64,000 bases of DNA from Dactylis glomerata (taxonomy: Eukaryota; Streptophyta; Magnoliopsida; Poales; Poaceae), in NCBI GenBank assembly GCA_007115705.1, contig QXEO01000244.1:1533222-1597221 (forward strand), written 5' to 3'. This document shows positions 19,770-30,111 of this stretch, in pieces. Position 1 is the stretch's first letter. The number at the start of each line of letters is the position of its first letter. The translations under genes were made by a program, and so were the position numbers. The notes beneath the pieces were generated by a model, which was not told the origin of the DNA, did not search any database, and saw only the letters and a program-made list of their open reading frames with translations.

Positions 19770-21614
19770 ATGGTGAACTCTGTTGACGGAGAGAATTCCG
19801 TTGCGGCTGGAGAGAAGGAAGAGGAGCTTGTACCGCCTGTTTTTGCTGCTGATCTAGCTCCTAATGTTCGGGCTGGTTTTGATAGTACCTGCGATTTTAT
19901 TATGCGGAGTCATGCCGCATTGACATCTCAAATTGCACAGCTAGCTACCCGGATTGACGCAATGGGCGATGCTACTGCCCGTGCACCCGTGCAGCCTCCT
20001 CTTGCTGCACAACCTCGCGATGTGGTTCCATGCCGCCCTGCTGAAATTCATGATCATCGACCCGTGGCACCCGCTTATGACGGAGAACTTGACGGTGACG
20101 CTGATTATGCACCACAACAACGACAGTTTGCTGCTCGTCCTGCAGGTGCTCATCGTGTACAGCCACATGATCGTGACCGTATTGGCCATGCTGGTCGTGT
20201 TCCACTTGATGACGGTGGTCTTGGACGCATCAAATTGTCCATACCTCCTTTTTCCGGTGACCGTGGACCTGACGATTATTTGGAGTGGGAGATGCGCATG
20301 GATCAGATTTTTGCTACTCATTATTACACTGAGGCGAAGAGACTTCAACTGGCTGCTGTTGAATTCACCGGTTATGTGCTGATTTGGTGGAATCAAATTC
20401 TGCGTATGCGTACTCGCCCAACGTCATGGCAAGGTATGAAAGATCTTATGCGACATCGCTTTGTTCCTGAACACTATAAGAGAGACATGTATAATAAGTT
20501 GCAGCAGCTCACTCAAGGTACTAAATCTGTGGATGAGTATTATAAAGAGATGGAGTTGTTGATGATACGTACAGGGACAAGGGAGGATCAAGAGGCCACG
20601 ATGTCTTGGTTTTTGAATGGACTAAATTTTGAGGTGCGTGATCGTGTGGAGATGGTTTACTATCATGATCTTCAGGATCTCGTGCACCAAGCTGAGCGTG
20701 CGGAGCAACAAATCAAACGACGCCAAGCTGCAACACCTCCAAAATCATGGCATCGTTCTCATACCGAGGCTGCTGGTCCTTGTGTTCAGACAACACCATC
20801 TACACGCTCTAATAGTGTTTCTCATAGCGAGGCACCGAAATCTGGGGTGTCCAAAACTGCATCTACGCAGTCCACAGCAAACATCGAGTGTTTTACTTGT
20901 GGAGGACGAGGACACATGAAGCGTGATTGCCCTAATAGAAAAAGGGTGATGCTCACACATGATGGCTATGTTTCTGCTAGTGATGAAGAGAAAGCTGATG
21001 CGTCATCAAGTGAGGAATCTGAGGAAAATCCTGAAGTGATCGTGGATGGGTATGCACTTGCTGCAAATTTAAAAAATCTAATGGTGCAACGCGTACCAGA
21101 AGATCGCATTCACGACCAAGGGCAGCGCTGGAATATATTTCAGACCCAATGCATCGTCAAGCACACCACTTGCAAACTGATTATTGATGGTGGCAGCTAC
21201 ACAAATATTGTTAGCAAGAGTTTGGTGGATTCTCTATCATTGCCTACATGGAAGCACCCGCAGCCACATTGTGTTGAGTGGTTGTATAATTCAGGGAAGC
21301 TGAAGGTCACACATAAGGTGCGCCTGAAATTTTCAGTAGGTAATTATGAGGACACAGTGGTCTGTGATGTTTTGCCTATGGATGCATGTCATGTGCTGCT
21401 AGGACGCCCGTGGCAATTTGATAGGCGTTCCACTCATGAAGGCAGGTCCAATGTTTATTCCTTGTGGCATAAGGGGAAGCGTCATGTGTTGCAGCCTATG
21501 CTCGATAAGGATATCAAAGTGGATGTGCTTGCTGCTCAGAAAAAGGTCCAACACATTCAGGCGAAACCGAGGACGGTTTCCTTTCAAGTTGGGGGGATGA
21601 TAACGGGAGCATAG
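19770..21614 (+). CDS. Gag-protease protein of dimer copy 1, 614 aa
   Basis: Residues 1-70 contain a helical, charged start. Retrotrans_gag lies at about 155-310 (LEWEMRMDQIF, WWNQILRMR, FVPEHYKRDMYNKLQQL). Zinc knuckle C374-C377-H382-C387 (CFTCGGRGHMKRDC). Retropepsin-like domain with D473 in IDGGS and LLGRPW at 543-548. There is no RT, RNase H or integrase, so it is non-autonomous. The frame ends just past the polypurine tract because the tract has six G residues. Copy 2 has seven and reads on for 51 more codons. It differs from copy 2 at nine residues before that point, including W280 in place of R and C87 in place of R. Confidence 0.85.
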   Translation: MVNSVDGENSVAAGEKEEELVPPVFAADLAPNVRAGFDSTCDFIMRSHAALTSQIAQLATRIDAMGDATARAPVQPPLAAQPRDVVPCRPAEIHDHRPVAPAYDGELDGDADYAPQQRQFAARPAGAHRVQPHDRDRIGHAGRVPLDDGGLGRIKLSIPPFSGDRGPDDYLEWEMRMDQIFATHYYTEAKRLQLAAVEFTGYVLIWWNQILRMRTRPTSWQGMKDLMRHRFVPEHYKRDMYNKLQQLTQGTKSVDEYYKEMELLMIRTGTREDQEATMSWFLNGLNFEVRDRVEMVYYHDLQDLVHQAERAEQQIKRRQAATPPKSWHRSHTEAAGPCVQTTPSTRSNSVSHSEAPKSGVSKTASTQSTANIECFTCGGRGHMKRDCPNRKRVMLTHDGYVSASDEEKADASSSEESEENPEVIVDGYALAANLKNLMVQRVPEDRIHDQGQRWNIFQTQCIVKHTTCKLIIDGGSYTNIVSKSLVDSLSLPTWKHPQPHCVEWLYNSGKLKVTHKVRLKFSVGNYEDTVVCDVLPMDACHVLLGRPWQFDRRSTHEGRSNVYSLWHKGKRHVLQPMLDKDIKVDVLAAQKKVQHIQAKPRTVSFQVGGMITGA

Positions 21615-22220
21615 CTACTACTCCTACTATTTTACCACCTCCTTATGTTCTGAAGCTTGGACAATTCTGCTTTGAAGTGCCTCCACAAGATGATGTGAAG
21701 CCCAACTTTCGTACACCTCCAATGGAGTTTCATGTTCGCCGAGGCGCTGCAGCAAAAGATATTTAGTTGTTCTATTTTAATTGAGTTCGCGTCATGTTTT
21801 TATTTCAGTTTGGTTTTATTTGTGTGTGATGGTTTTGGGCCTGTCCAAAATCAAGTGTGTTTTGGCCATTTGGGCTTTTAGTTTGGTATGGGGCCTAGCC
21901 CAGCCAAGGTAGCGTTCAGAGTCACCCATATAGGGTTATGGCAGCCGCCATTGTATCCTGAGACTTTTATTTTCGAGCTAAGAAAGAGACCAGAAAAGTC
22001 CCAATGTTTGGGGACGCATATCGGTGTGTTTGATTGCTGATCTTTGAGATCTGATGTTATGCCATGCGTGGGAGTTGATTCCGGTCAGTTTCATCGCGAG
22101 GAATTGAAGAGAGATTAGTTTGATCTATTTCAGATTGAGTTCTCTTTTGTATCTTGCTGTTTGTTTGATCGCCGTGAAAGATTGGGCCAAACCCCCTTCG
22201 GATCACGTTGATCCGTATCA
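21598..22220 (+). repeat. LTR B, shared by both dimer copies (623 bp)
   Basis: It acts as the 3' LTR of body 1 and the 5' LTR of body 2. It differs from LTR A at one base near the start (TGATAACGGG) and from LTR C at three bases plus one indel. There is no target duplication on either side, as expected for a recombination product. Confidence 0.9.
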
Positions 22221-23032
22221 TCTTGGTATCAGATTTGTCGGGTTTCTCACGGCGAATTTCTTGCTGAGATTTCTCTGCTGAAGTTTGCTCTGCTGCCTTT
22301 GGTTCATAAATTTTCGTTGATGCGGATCTGCTAGTTTCGCTGCGACCAGAATATTTTTGGATAACATTGATTTTGCCGAGCCAATCTGCCGTGACACAAG
22401 TATCTACTTGTTCTGATTGTGCTTGGCGGCGCTAGCAAATTCCTTCCCGCGATCTGTTGTTCAAGGCTGCTCGATCCGATTTTCTTTGGCCAGAGTCCAT
22501 CGATCGAAGAGTTCCTACAGGGCCGATCGCAAGCTAGCCAACACAAAAAAAAGGAGGATCGCTACCGCCGGACCCCAGACGTTCTCTCCCCTCGAGCGAG
22601 CGCTGCAGTGCGCACCGTCCGGAGGCCGGCTCGGTCTGAGCGGGCCGGCCCATCATCGCCAAGTCGCCTCGCTCGCCAATCGTTTCGATCGCCCGGGATT
22701 GCCGCGCCAGTCTCGCCTCGAAGCCCCGCCTCCAGCCGCTCGCCTCGACGCCCGGAACGCCCGCCTGGGATCGAGGATCCCGCTCCCCACACCTAGCGAT
22801 CCTTAGTGGGCCGGCCCATCGGCCGGGATCGTTCGCCAGCCAGCGCGCGGAGCCTGCGCGTTGCCCACGCTCGGCCTCGACTCGCTCGCCCCAGGACGGA
22901 GCACGTCTGGGGTCGGGCGTCGGTCGTTCTCTTCCCAGGAGCTTTGTTACCTGCTGGGATTGCTTCCTTGCCAGATCTGCTTACACCAAGGTTTCCCACA
23001 AAAAGGAACACGGAGACAAACTGCTTGCTACC
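22221..23032 (+). other. leader of dimer copy 2
   Basis: 812 bases, with the primer site TGGTATCAGA at 22224-22233. Five substitutions separate it from the copy 1 leader. No further features seen. Confidence 0.6.
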
Positions 23033-25030
23033 ATGGTGAACTCTGTTGACGGAGAGAATTCCGTTGCGGCTGGAGAGAAGGAAGAGGAGCTTGTACCGCC
23101 TGTTTTTGCTGCTGATCTAGCTCCTAATGTTCGGGCTGGTTTTGATAGTACCTGCGATTTTATTATGCGGAGTCATGCCGCATTGACATCTCAAATTGCA
23201 CAGCTAGCTACCCGGATTGACGCAATGGGCGATGCTACTGCCCGTGCACCCGTGCAGCCTCCTCTTGCTGCACAACCTCGCGATGTGGTTCCACGCCGCC
23301 CTGCTGAAATTCATGATCATCGACCCGTGGCACCCGCTTATGACGGAGAACTTGACGGTGATGCTAATTATGCACCACAACAACGACAGTTTGCTGCTCG
23401 TCCTGCAGGTGCTCATCGTGTACAGCCACATGATCGTGACCATATTGGCCATGCTGGTCGTGTTCCACTTGATGACGGTGGTCTTGGACGCATCAAATTG
23501 TCCATACCTCCTTTTTCCGGTGACCGTGGACCTGACGATTATTTGGAGTGGGAGATGCGCATGGATCAGATTTTTGCTACTCATTATTACACTGAGGCGA
23601 AGAGACTTCAACTGGCTGCTGTTGAATTCACCGGTTATGTGCTGATTTGGTGGAATCAAATTCTGCGTATGCGTACTCGCCCAACGTCATGGCAAGGTAT
23701 GAAAGATCTTATGCGACATCGCTTTGTTCCTGAACACTATAAGAGAGACATGTATAATAAGTTGCAGCAGCTCACTCAAGGTACTAAATCTGTGGATGAG
23801 TATTATAAAGAGATGGAGTTGTTGATGATACGTACAGGGACAAGGGAGGATCAAGAGGCCACGATGTCTCGGTTTTTGAATGGACTGAATTTTGAGGTGC
23901 GTGATCGTGTGGAGATGGTTTACTATCATGATCTTCAGGATCTCGTGCACCAAGCTAAGCGTGCGGAGCAACAAATCAAACGACGCCAAGCTGCAACACC
24001 TCCAAAATCATGGCATCGTTCTCATACCGAGGCTGCTGGTCCTCGTGTTCAGACAACACCATCTACACGCTCTAATAGTGTTTCTCATAGCGAGGCACCG
24101 AAATCTGGGGTGTCCAAAACTGCATCTACGCAGTCCACATCAAACATCGAGTGTTTTACTTGTGGAGGACGAGGACACATGAAGCGTGATTGCCCTAATA
24201 GAAAAAGGGTGATGCTCACACATGATGGCTATGTTTCTGCTAGTGATGAAGAGAAAGATGATGCGTCATCAAGTGAGGAATCTGAGGAAAATCCTGAAGT
24301 GATCGTGGATGGGTATGCACTTGCTGCAAATTTAAAAAATCTAATGGTGCAACGCGCACCAGAAGATCGCATTCACGACCAAGGGCAGCGCTGGAATATA
24401 TTTCAGACCCAATGCATCGTCAAGCACACCACTTGCAAACTGATTATTGATGGTGGCAGCTACACAAATATTGTTAGCAAGAGTTTGGTGGATTCTCTAT
24501 CATTGCCTACATGGAAGCACCCGCAGCCACATTGTGTTGAGTGGTTGTATAATTCAGGGAAGCTGAAGGTCACACATAAGGTGCGCCTGAAATTTTCAGT
24601 AGGTAATTATGAGGACACAGTGGTCTGTGATGTTTTGCCTATGGATGCATGTCATGTGCTGCTAGGACGCCCGTGGCAATTTGATAGGCGTTCCACTCAT
24701 GAAGGCAGGTCCAATGTTTATTCCTTGTGGCATAAGGGGAAGCGTCATGTGTTGCAGCCTATGCTCGATAAGGATATCAAAGTGGATGTGCTTGCTGCTC
24801 AGAAAAAGGTCCAACACATTCAGGCGAAACCGAGGACGGTTTCCTTTCAAGTTGGGGGGGATGATAAGGGGAGCATAGCTACTACTCCTACTATTTTACC
24901 ACCTCCTTATGTTCTGAAGCTTGGACAATTCTGCTTTGAAGTGCCTCCACAAGATGATGTGAAGCCCAACTTTCGTACACCTCCAATGGAGTTTCATGTT
25001 CGCCGAGGCGCTGCAGCGAAAGATATTTAG
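23033..25030 (+). CDS. Gag-protease protein of dimer copy 2, 665 aa
   Basis: Same domains as copy 1: gag about 155-310, knuckle C374-C377-H382-C387, protease D473. The seven-G polypurine tract keeps the frame open into LTR C, adding a C-terminal region with DDVKPNFRTPP and ending RGAAAKDI at 25030. The same KPNFRTPP string is encoded at the start of the T0 and E LTRs, so the extension is conserved. This copy is probably the more ancestral form. It has no polymerase or integrase. Confidence 0.87.
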   Translation: MVNSVDGENSVAAGEKEEELVPPVFAADLAPNVRAGFDSTCDFIMRSHAALTSQIAQLATRIDAMGDATARAPVQPPLAAQPRDVVPRRPAEIHDHRPVAPAYDGELDGDANYAPQQRQFAARPAGAHRVQPHDRDHIGHAGRVPLDDGGLGRIKLSIPPFSGDRGPDDYLEWEMRMDQIFATHYYTEAKRLQLAAVEFTGYVLIWWNQILRMRTRPTSWQGMKDLMRHRFVPEHYKRDMYNKLQQLTQGTKSVDEYYKEMELLMIRTGTREDQEATMSRFLNGLNFEVRDRVEMVYYHDLQDLVHQAKRAEQQIKRRQAATPPKSWHRSHTEAAGPRVQTTPSTRSNSVSHSEAPKSGVSKTASTQSTSNIECFTCGGRGHMKRDCPNRKRVMLTHDGYVSASDEEKDDASSSEESEENPEVIVDGYALAANLKNLMVQRAPEDRIHDQGQRWNIFQTQCIVKHTTCKLIIDGGSYTNIVSKSLVDSLSLPTWKHPQPHCVEWLYNSGKLKVTHKVRLKFSVGNYEDTVVCDVLPMDACHVLLGRPWQFDRRSTHEGRSNVYSLWHKGKRHVLQPMLDKDIKVDVLAAQKKVQHIQAKPRTVSFQVGGDDKGSIATTPTILPPPYVLKLGQFCFEVPPQDDVKPNFRTPPMEFHVRRGAAAKDI

Positions 25031-25485
25031 TTGTTCTATTTTAATTGAGTTCGCGTCATGTTTTTATTTCAGTTTGGTTTTATTTGTGTGTGATGGTTTT
25101 GGGCCTGTCCAAAATCAAGTGTGTTTTGGCCATTTGGGCTTTTAGTTTGGTATGGGGCCTAGCCCAGCCAAGGTAGCGTTCAGAGTCACCCATATAGGGT
25201 TATGGCAGCCGCCATTGTATCCTGAGACTTGTTATTTTCGAGCTAAGAAAGAGACCAGAAAAGTCCCAATGTTTGGGGACGCATATCGGTGTGTTTGATT
25301 GCTGATCTTTGAGATCTGATGTTATGCCATGCGTGGGAGTTGATTCCAGTCAGTTTCATCGCGAGGAATTGAAGAGAGATTAGTTTGATCTATTTCAGAT
25401 TGAGTTCTCTTTTGTATCTTGCTGTTTGTTTGATCGCCGTGAAAGATTGGGCCAAACCCCCTTCGGATCACGTTGATCCGTATCA
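24862..25485 (+). repeat. LTR C of the dimer (624 bp)
   Basis: The downstream LTR, followed directly by the target duplication TCTAG and the resumed protease frame of T1. It has one extra base (CTTGTTATT) and two substitutions relative to LTR A. Confidence 0.9.
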
Positions 25486-26785
25486 TCTAGGGCATCCGGC
25501 ATTTGCAAAGTTCATGGCAGTACCTCACTACGCGTATCTAACGCTAAAAATTCCAAGACCCAAAGGAACGATTACAGTACAAGGGAGCTTCGAAGTAGCC
25601 AACACTTGCGACAAAGAATTTAACAGAATGGCGCAAACTTTCGGCATGACAGCAGAATATGAGAGACTGAAAGGAGAAACCGATCATAACGTGCTACCCG
25701 ACGTTGGACGATCCCTGCCAGATCAGGCTTTCGACACAACTCAGGACTCGAAGAAAATCCAGGTCCATCCTACGGACCCGAACAAGACGACATCAATTGC
25801 GGTAAACTTGGATCCCACATAGGAAAGCACGCTCATCGAGTTCCTCCGTGAGCGCTAGGAAATCTTCGCCTGGTGTCCCTCAGACATGCCAGGGGTTCCC
25901 AGGGAACTCGTCGAGCATGCATTGAACGTAGATCCTAAGGCAAAGCCAGTCAAGCAACCATTGCGACAATTTGATGAACCTAAAAGGAAGGCGATAGCAT
26001 CAGAATTGCACAGGTTAGAAAATGCCGGATTTCTCAGAGAAATAAAAACTTTGAGTTGGGTATCCAATCCAGTCATCGTACCCAAGAAAAACACAGACGT
26101 ACAAAGAGTGTGTGTCGACTACACATCTCTCAATAAGCACTGTCCAAAGGATCCCTTCCCTCTACCCCGCATTGATCAGATAATTGATTCAACAGCGGGA
26201 TGTGCAAGGCTTTCCTTTCTGGACGCATATTCTGGTTACAACCAGATCAAGTTGAAGAAAGAAGATGAAGAAAAGATAGCTTTTATTACGCCATCTGGGG
26301 TGTTTTGTTATCAGGTGATGCCTTTCGGCCTAAAAAATGCAGGAGCAACCTATCAACGGATGATGCAAAACTGCCTCGGGAGCCAGATAGGACGCAACAT
26401 CCAAGTCTATATCGACGATGTAGTCATTACAACAAGAAAGGAGGAATCCCTAATCGGCGACTTGGCAGAAACCTTCGACAACCTGACCAGGTACAAGCTT
26501 AAGCTTAACCCGACAAAGTGTTCGTTTGGCGTATCGGCAGGACAACTCCTAGGGTTCCTGGTGTCAGCGCGAGGAATAGAGGCAAACCCAGAGAAGATCC
26601 AAGCAATTCTAACAATGGGGAAACCCACGAAACTACATGACGTACAGAAACTCGTAGGACGCGTCGCGGCACTAAGTCGTTTTGTTGCTCGATTGGGAGA
26701 GAAGGCACTCCCTTTCTATGCACTCATGAAGAAATCAGGTGATAAATTTGAGTGGACAGAAGAAGCAGATGCAGCGTTCACGTAG
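25486..26785 (+). pseudogene. T1 protease end and reverse transcriptase
   Basis: Bases 25491-25822 finish the protease (AFAKFMAVPHYAYL) and linker, with in-frame TAG stops at 25820 and about 25857. Reverse transcriptase runs from 25886: PKKNTDVQRVCVDYTSLNK, FLDAYSGYNQI with the first catalytic Asp, FGLKNAGATYQRMM, and YIDD at 26408-26419. The thumb follows (LGFLVSARGIEANPEK). A TAG at 26783-26785 ends it. Apart from the stops the domain is well preserved. Confidence 0.8.
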
Positions 26786-27808
26786 CTGAAAAAAGTGCTT
26801 TTCACGCCACCAGTGCTGGTCGCACCAAAAGAAAAAGAGCCACTACTACTCTACATCGCCGCAACTCATCAGGTGGTGAGTACAGTGTTAGTAGTCGAAA
26901 GAAGTGAAGAAGGAAAAGCCCACGGCGTCCAGAGACCGGTATATTTTATCAGTGAAGTTCTTTCTCCAACAAGGCAGAGGTATCCACACTATCAAAAACT
27001 CGCATATAGTGTCTTTACAACAGCACGAAAATTGCAATAGTACTTTGCGGTGCACCCAATTATAGTGGTCAATGAAGCACCACTATCGAACATATTGAAC
27101 AATCCTTCAGCAACAGGACGTGTCTCTTTATGGGGAATCGAATTATCTCCCATGGACATCACGTATGAAACAAGAAAGGCGATCAAGTCGCAAATCTTGC
27201 CAGATTTCACTGCAGAGTGGTTCGAGTTACAGAGCACGGGACCGCCAGATTTGTCAAGTGTATGGACAATGTACTTCGACGGTTCTAAAAGAATCCAAGG
27301 CGCAGGCGCAGGAGTAGTCTTGATATCACCACAAGGTGACAAACTAAAATATGTTTTAAGGATGAGTTTCCCGTAGGCCTCTAATAATGAGGCAGAGTAC
27401 GAAGCTTTACTGCATGGAATGAAGATGGCTAAGGCATGCGGAGCAACTCGACTAAAAATATTCGGGGACTCGAACCTTGTCATCCAGCAAGTTATGAACA
27501 GATGCGACACAATCAATGACAACATGATGGCCTACAAGAACTTATATCACTATCGCAAAGGAACATTCGATGGGTGCGAAGTTTCGCACATCAGCAGAAA
27601 CAGCAACGAAGAAGCCGACAATCTAGCAAATATCGGGTCACAATGTTTGCCCGTGCCATCTGGAGTCTTTTGGGAAGAAATAGTGGAAAGGTCGATAAAA
27701 AGCGTCAAAAGTTCGACTACCGCAGAAGGCTCGGGGGCTAGTGCGAAAAACGGCGAAAGTGCAGCAGAACCCGAAGAAATCATGATGATAGAAGAAACCT
27801 GGATGTAG
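26786..27808 (+). pseudogene. T1 RNase H pair (Ty3-type plus archaeal-type)
   Basis: First domain 26786-27040: LLLYIAATHQVVSTVLV has Ala/Thr where a Ty3 RNase H has its first catalytic Asp, and VYFISEVL follows. A TAG at 27038 interrupts. The second domain is the TAT hallmark: YFDGS near 27270, NNEAEYEALLHG near 27390, IFGDSN near 27460 and EEADNLA near 27610 give the D-E-D-D set. TAG stops lie at 27374 and 27806. Confidence 0.78.
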
Positions 27809-29036
27809 CCATATCTTGCATACATGATAAATAAGAAGTTACCAGAAGATGCAGTGGAAGCCAAAAGAATAATTCGACGATCGAAGGCATTTGTCATGTT
27901 GCAGGGGAAATTATGCAAAAAGAGCATAACTGGCGTTCTACAGCGTTGCGTAACGCCTCAAGAAGGACAAGTAATACTAAAAGATATACACGCCGGAGTC
28001 TGTGGCCATCACTGCCAGCAGCAGGTCAATAGCGGCGAAAGCATTTCGAGCAGGATTCTATTGGCTAACAGCCATCGAAGACGCGAAAGATATAGTTCGA
28101 AAATGTGAAGCATGTCAAAGATTCGCATCTCGGCCACACGTGCCAGCTGCAGAGTTACAGCCAATACCATTGTCTTGGCCTTTTGCACAGTGGGGCCTCG
28201 ACATGGTAGGGAAGTTACACAAATCTTGGCCAGGAGGGCATGTCTACATGTTAGTGGCAGTCAACAAATTTACCAAGTGGGTAGAAGCGGCCCCGGTAAC
28301 AACTCAAGATTTGACGGCGGCAATCAATTTCATCAAGTCAATAGTTTTTCGCTTCGGAGTACCATACAGCATCATCATAGATAACGGGACAAACTTCATG
28401 TCAAAGGAATTCAAGAATTATTGCGAAGGATTGGGAATCAAACTCAAGTTTGCATCCGTAGCACACCCAAAGACAAACGGGCAAGTTGAAAAAGCCAATG
28501 GCCTAATATGCAACGGAATAAAAAAGAGGCTTTTAGCACCTCTAGAGAAAGCCAAGAGCGCTTGGATAGAAGAGTTGCCCTCCGTACTCTAGAGTTTAAG
28601 AACTACGCCTAATACAGCTACTCAAGAAACACCCTTTTTCTTGGTCCACGGCGCAGAAGCCGTGCTTCCAGTCGAGATTACACACGAAGCTCCAAGAGTA
28701 ACGGCATATGACGAGGTAACCTCAACAGAAGCACTACAAGACGACGTCGATGCCCTAGATGAAGCAAGAGATAAAGCACTAGAAAGAGCCACGCAGTATC
28801 AACAGAGCTTGTGAAACTACCACAGTAGTCGAGTTCGTCCGCGGTCCTTTGTGGTGGGAGATCTAGTCTTACAACTCAAACAAGATAGCCACGGCAAGTT
28901 AGAGTCCCCTTGGGTTGGACCTTACATCGTCACAGAAGTAATACCAGGAGGAGCTTATCGACTACAAGACAAGAAGACGGGGAAAGACGAAAGCAACCCG
29001 TGGAATGCAGAGCAGCTGCGGCGTTTCTACGCATAG
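27809..29036 (+). pseudogene. T1 integrase
   Basis: The zinc-binding part is split by a frameshift near 28025: HAGVCGHH in one frame, CEACQRFA in the next. The catalytic core in 28002-28592 shows GLDMVGK, IIDNGTNF and NGQVEKANG, the three acidic residues. A TAG at 28590 falls inside a conserved LxSLRTTPNTATQETPF stretch, where Trp (TGG) is usual. A TGA at 28812 and a TAG at 28827 follow. The C-terminal region ends FYA at 29036. Confidence 0.78.
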
Positions 29037-29427
29037 AAGAAATTTAGCAATATCAATAACTTCAAGTTGACCCTCTGAACCCAGAACACGAGGCCACAGG
29101 TCAGGTTCCTTGGGTTAACTCGACAAATTGTACAAATATTATACTTTTCCACTCGGGGGCTCCATCCCTCGGGTCGTACGAAAGAAAGTTCAATACAATA
29201 TGGCGATCTTTCAAAGAACTAATACTAGGTTGTGAAACAACCCGATATTCTTGAAACGATATAATTGGTTCAAAGGAACCCGATAGCATATATATATATA
29301 TCATACCTCGGAACGATAAACTGTTCCCATGGTTAAGTCAAACACAAAGCATAAACTTAAGTACGATTATTCATTACAGCTAACACGATAGCAGGGCAAC
29401 TCGAAAAGAAAATTACATAAAGAGATC
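29037..29427. other. spacer after T1 pol
   Basis: About 390 bases of non-coding DNA with several copies of a short theme around CTCGGGxxCxACTCG and AACCCGATA, and a TATATATATA run near 29292. I see no gene. Confidence 0.5.
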
Positions 29428-30000
29428 CTAGTGGAAGTGTACTTCAGCTTCATACTCCTTCTGGCATTGAGTACAGTCGAAGATCTTCACGTCAAACTTC
29501 GACGTGCCAACATGGAAGTCGAAGGTCATGAAGAAACCTCACTGGATGTCGTGATCATCCACAAACTGAGACCAGCCGCCTTTGAAGTACTGTTCACCAG
29601 CACCATCGTACCAGACTTCCACCTCGTAGGGAGTTCCTCCCTCAGAGTGTTCATGAAGAATTGCTTCACGCAACTCCCACCCATCCATGAACTTGGTGAA
29701 CTTTAGCGGCAGCCGTTGAATTTCACGGCACTGTGTGCCAGAAATACAGAAAAAGGAGTATATCTTCGGCTGAGGAGGAGAAGTGTTACCAGGAGGTGCG
29801 CTTGGACCCGGGATAGTGCAAGGCACCTTTGGCTTATTTTTACTCCCGACCGGGCGGCCGGGACGCCGCTTCACTGGAACGGACGACGAAGATCCTGCAG
29901 CGTCTGGTGCTGTCTTGTTCTTGCTGCCACGAGGATGGCCACGACCACGCGGCGCCGTCGAGAGGCCGAGGTTCAAACGGGATCCATCGGCGTCAGCCAT
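29428..30000 (-). pseudogene. antisense AT-hook plus B3-like gene of T1, one internal stop
   Basis: Starts MADADGSRLNLGLS at 30000. Two AT-hook-like motifs: RGRGHPRGSKNK (18-29) and RRPGRPVGSKNK (45-56). A B3-like domain runs from about residue 78: IYSFFCISG, LPLKFTKFM, VEVWYDG, GGWSQFVDDHDI. A TGA at 29539-29541 (codon 154) interrupts it. The frame then continues 36 codons with the B3 ending (FDFHVGTSKFDVKIFD) to TAG at 29428-29430, so a single change broke the gene. It lies between pol and the 3' LTR on the opposite strand, as in element A. TAT elements with antisense accessory genes are known. The AT-hook/B3 make-up is what I see here. Confidence 0.65.
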
Positions 30001-30111
30001 GGAGGCAAGTTGGGAGAAGAGAAACCCTAGATGGAGAAGAAGATGATGCGGCGGACGAGGAATCTGCTTAGGGTTTTTTACCCTCGCCAAAGATACTTTA
30101 TTTATAAGCAC

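Larger units (their letters stand above)
18335..25485 (+). mobile_element. tandem dimer of a non-autonomous CRM-like element, three LTRs and two bodies
   Basis: Order: LTR A (18335-18957), body 1 (18958-21597), LTR B (21598-22220), body 2 (22221-24861), LTR C (24862-25485). Target duplication TCTAG flanks the whole unit (18330-18334 and 25486-25490), so it occupies one insertion site. Bodies differ by about 16 substitutions and one indel in 2.64 kb. LTRs A and C differ by two substitutions and one indel. Each body has only gag and protease. Recombination between LTRs, in the chromosome or before integration, best explains the shape. Confidence 0.9.
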
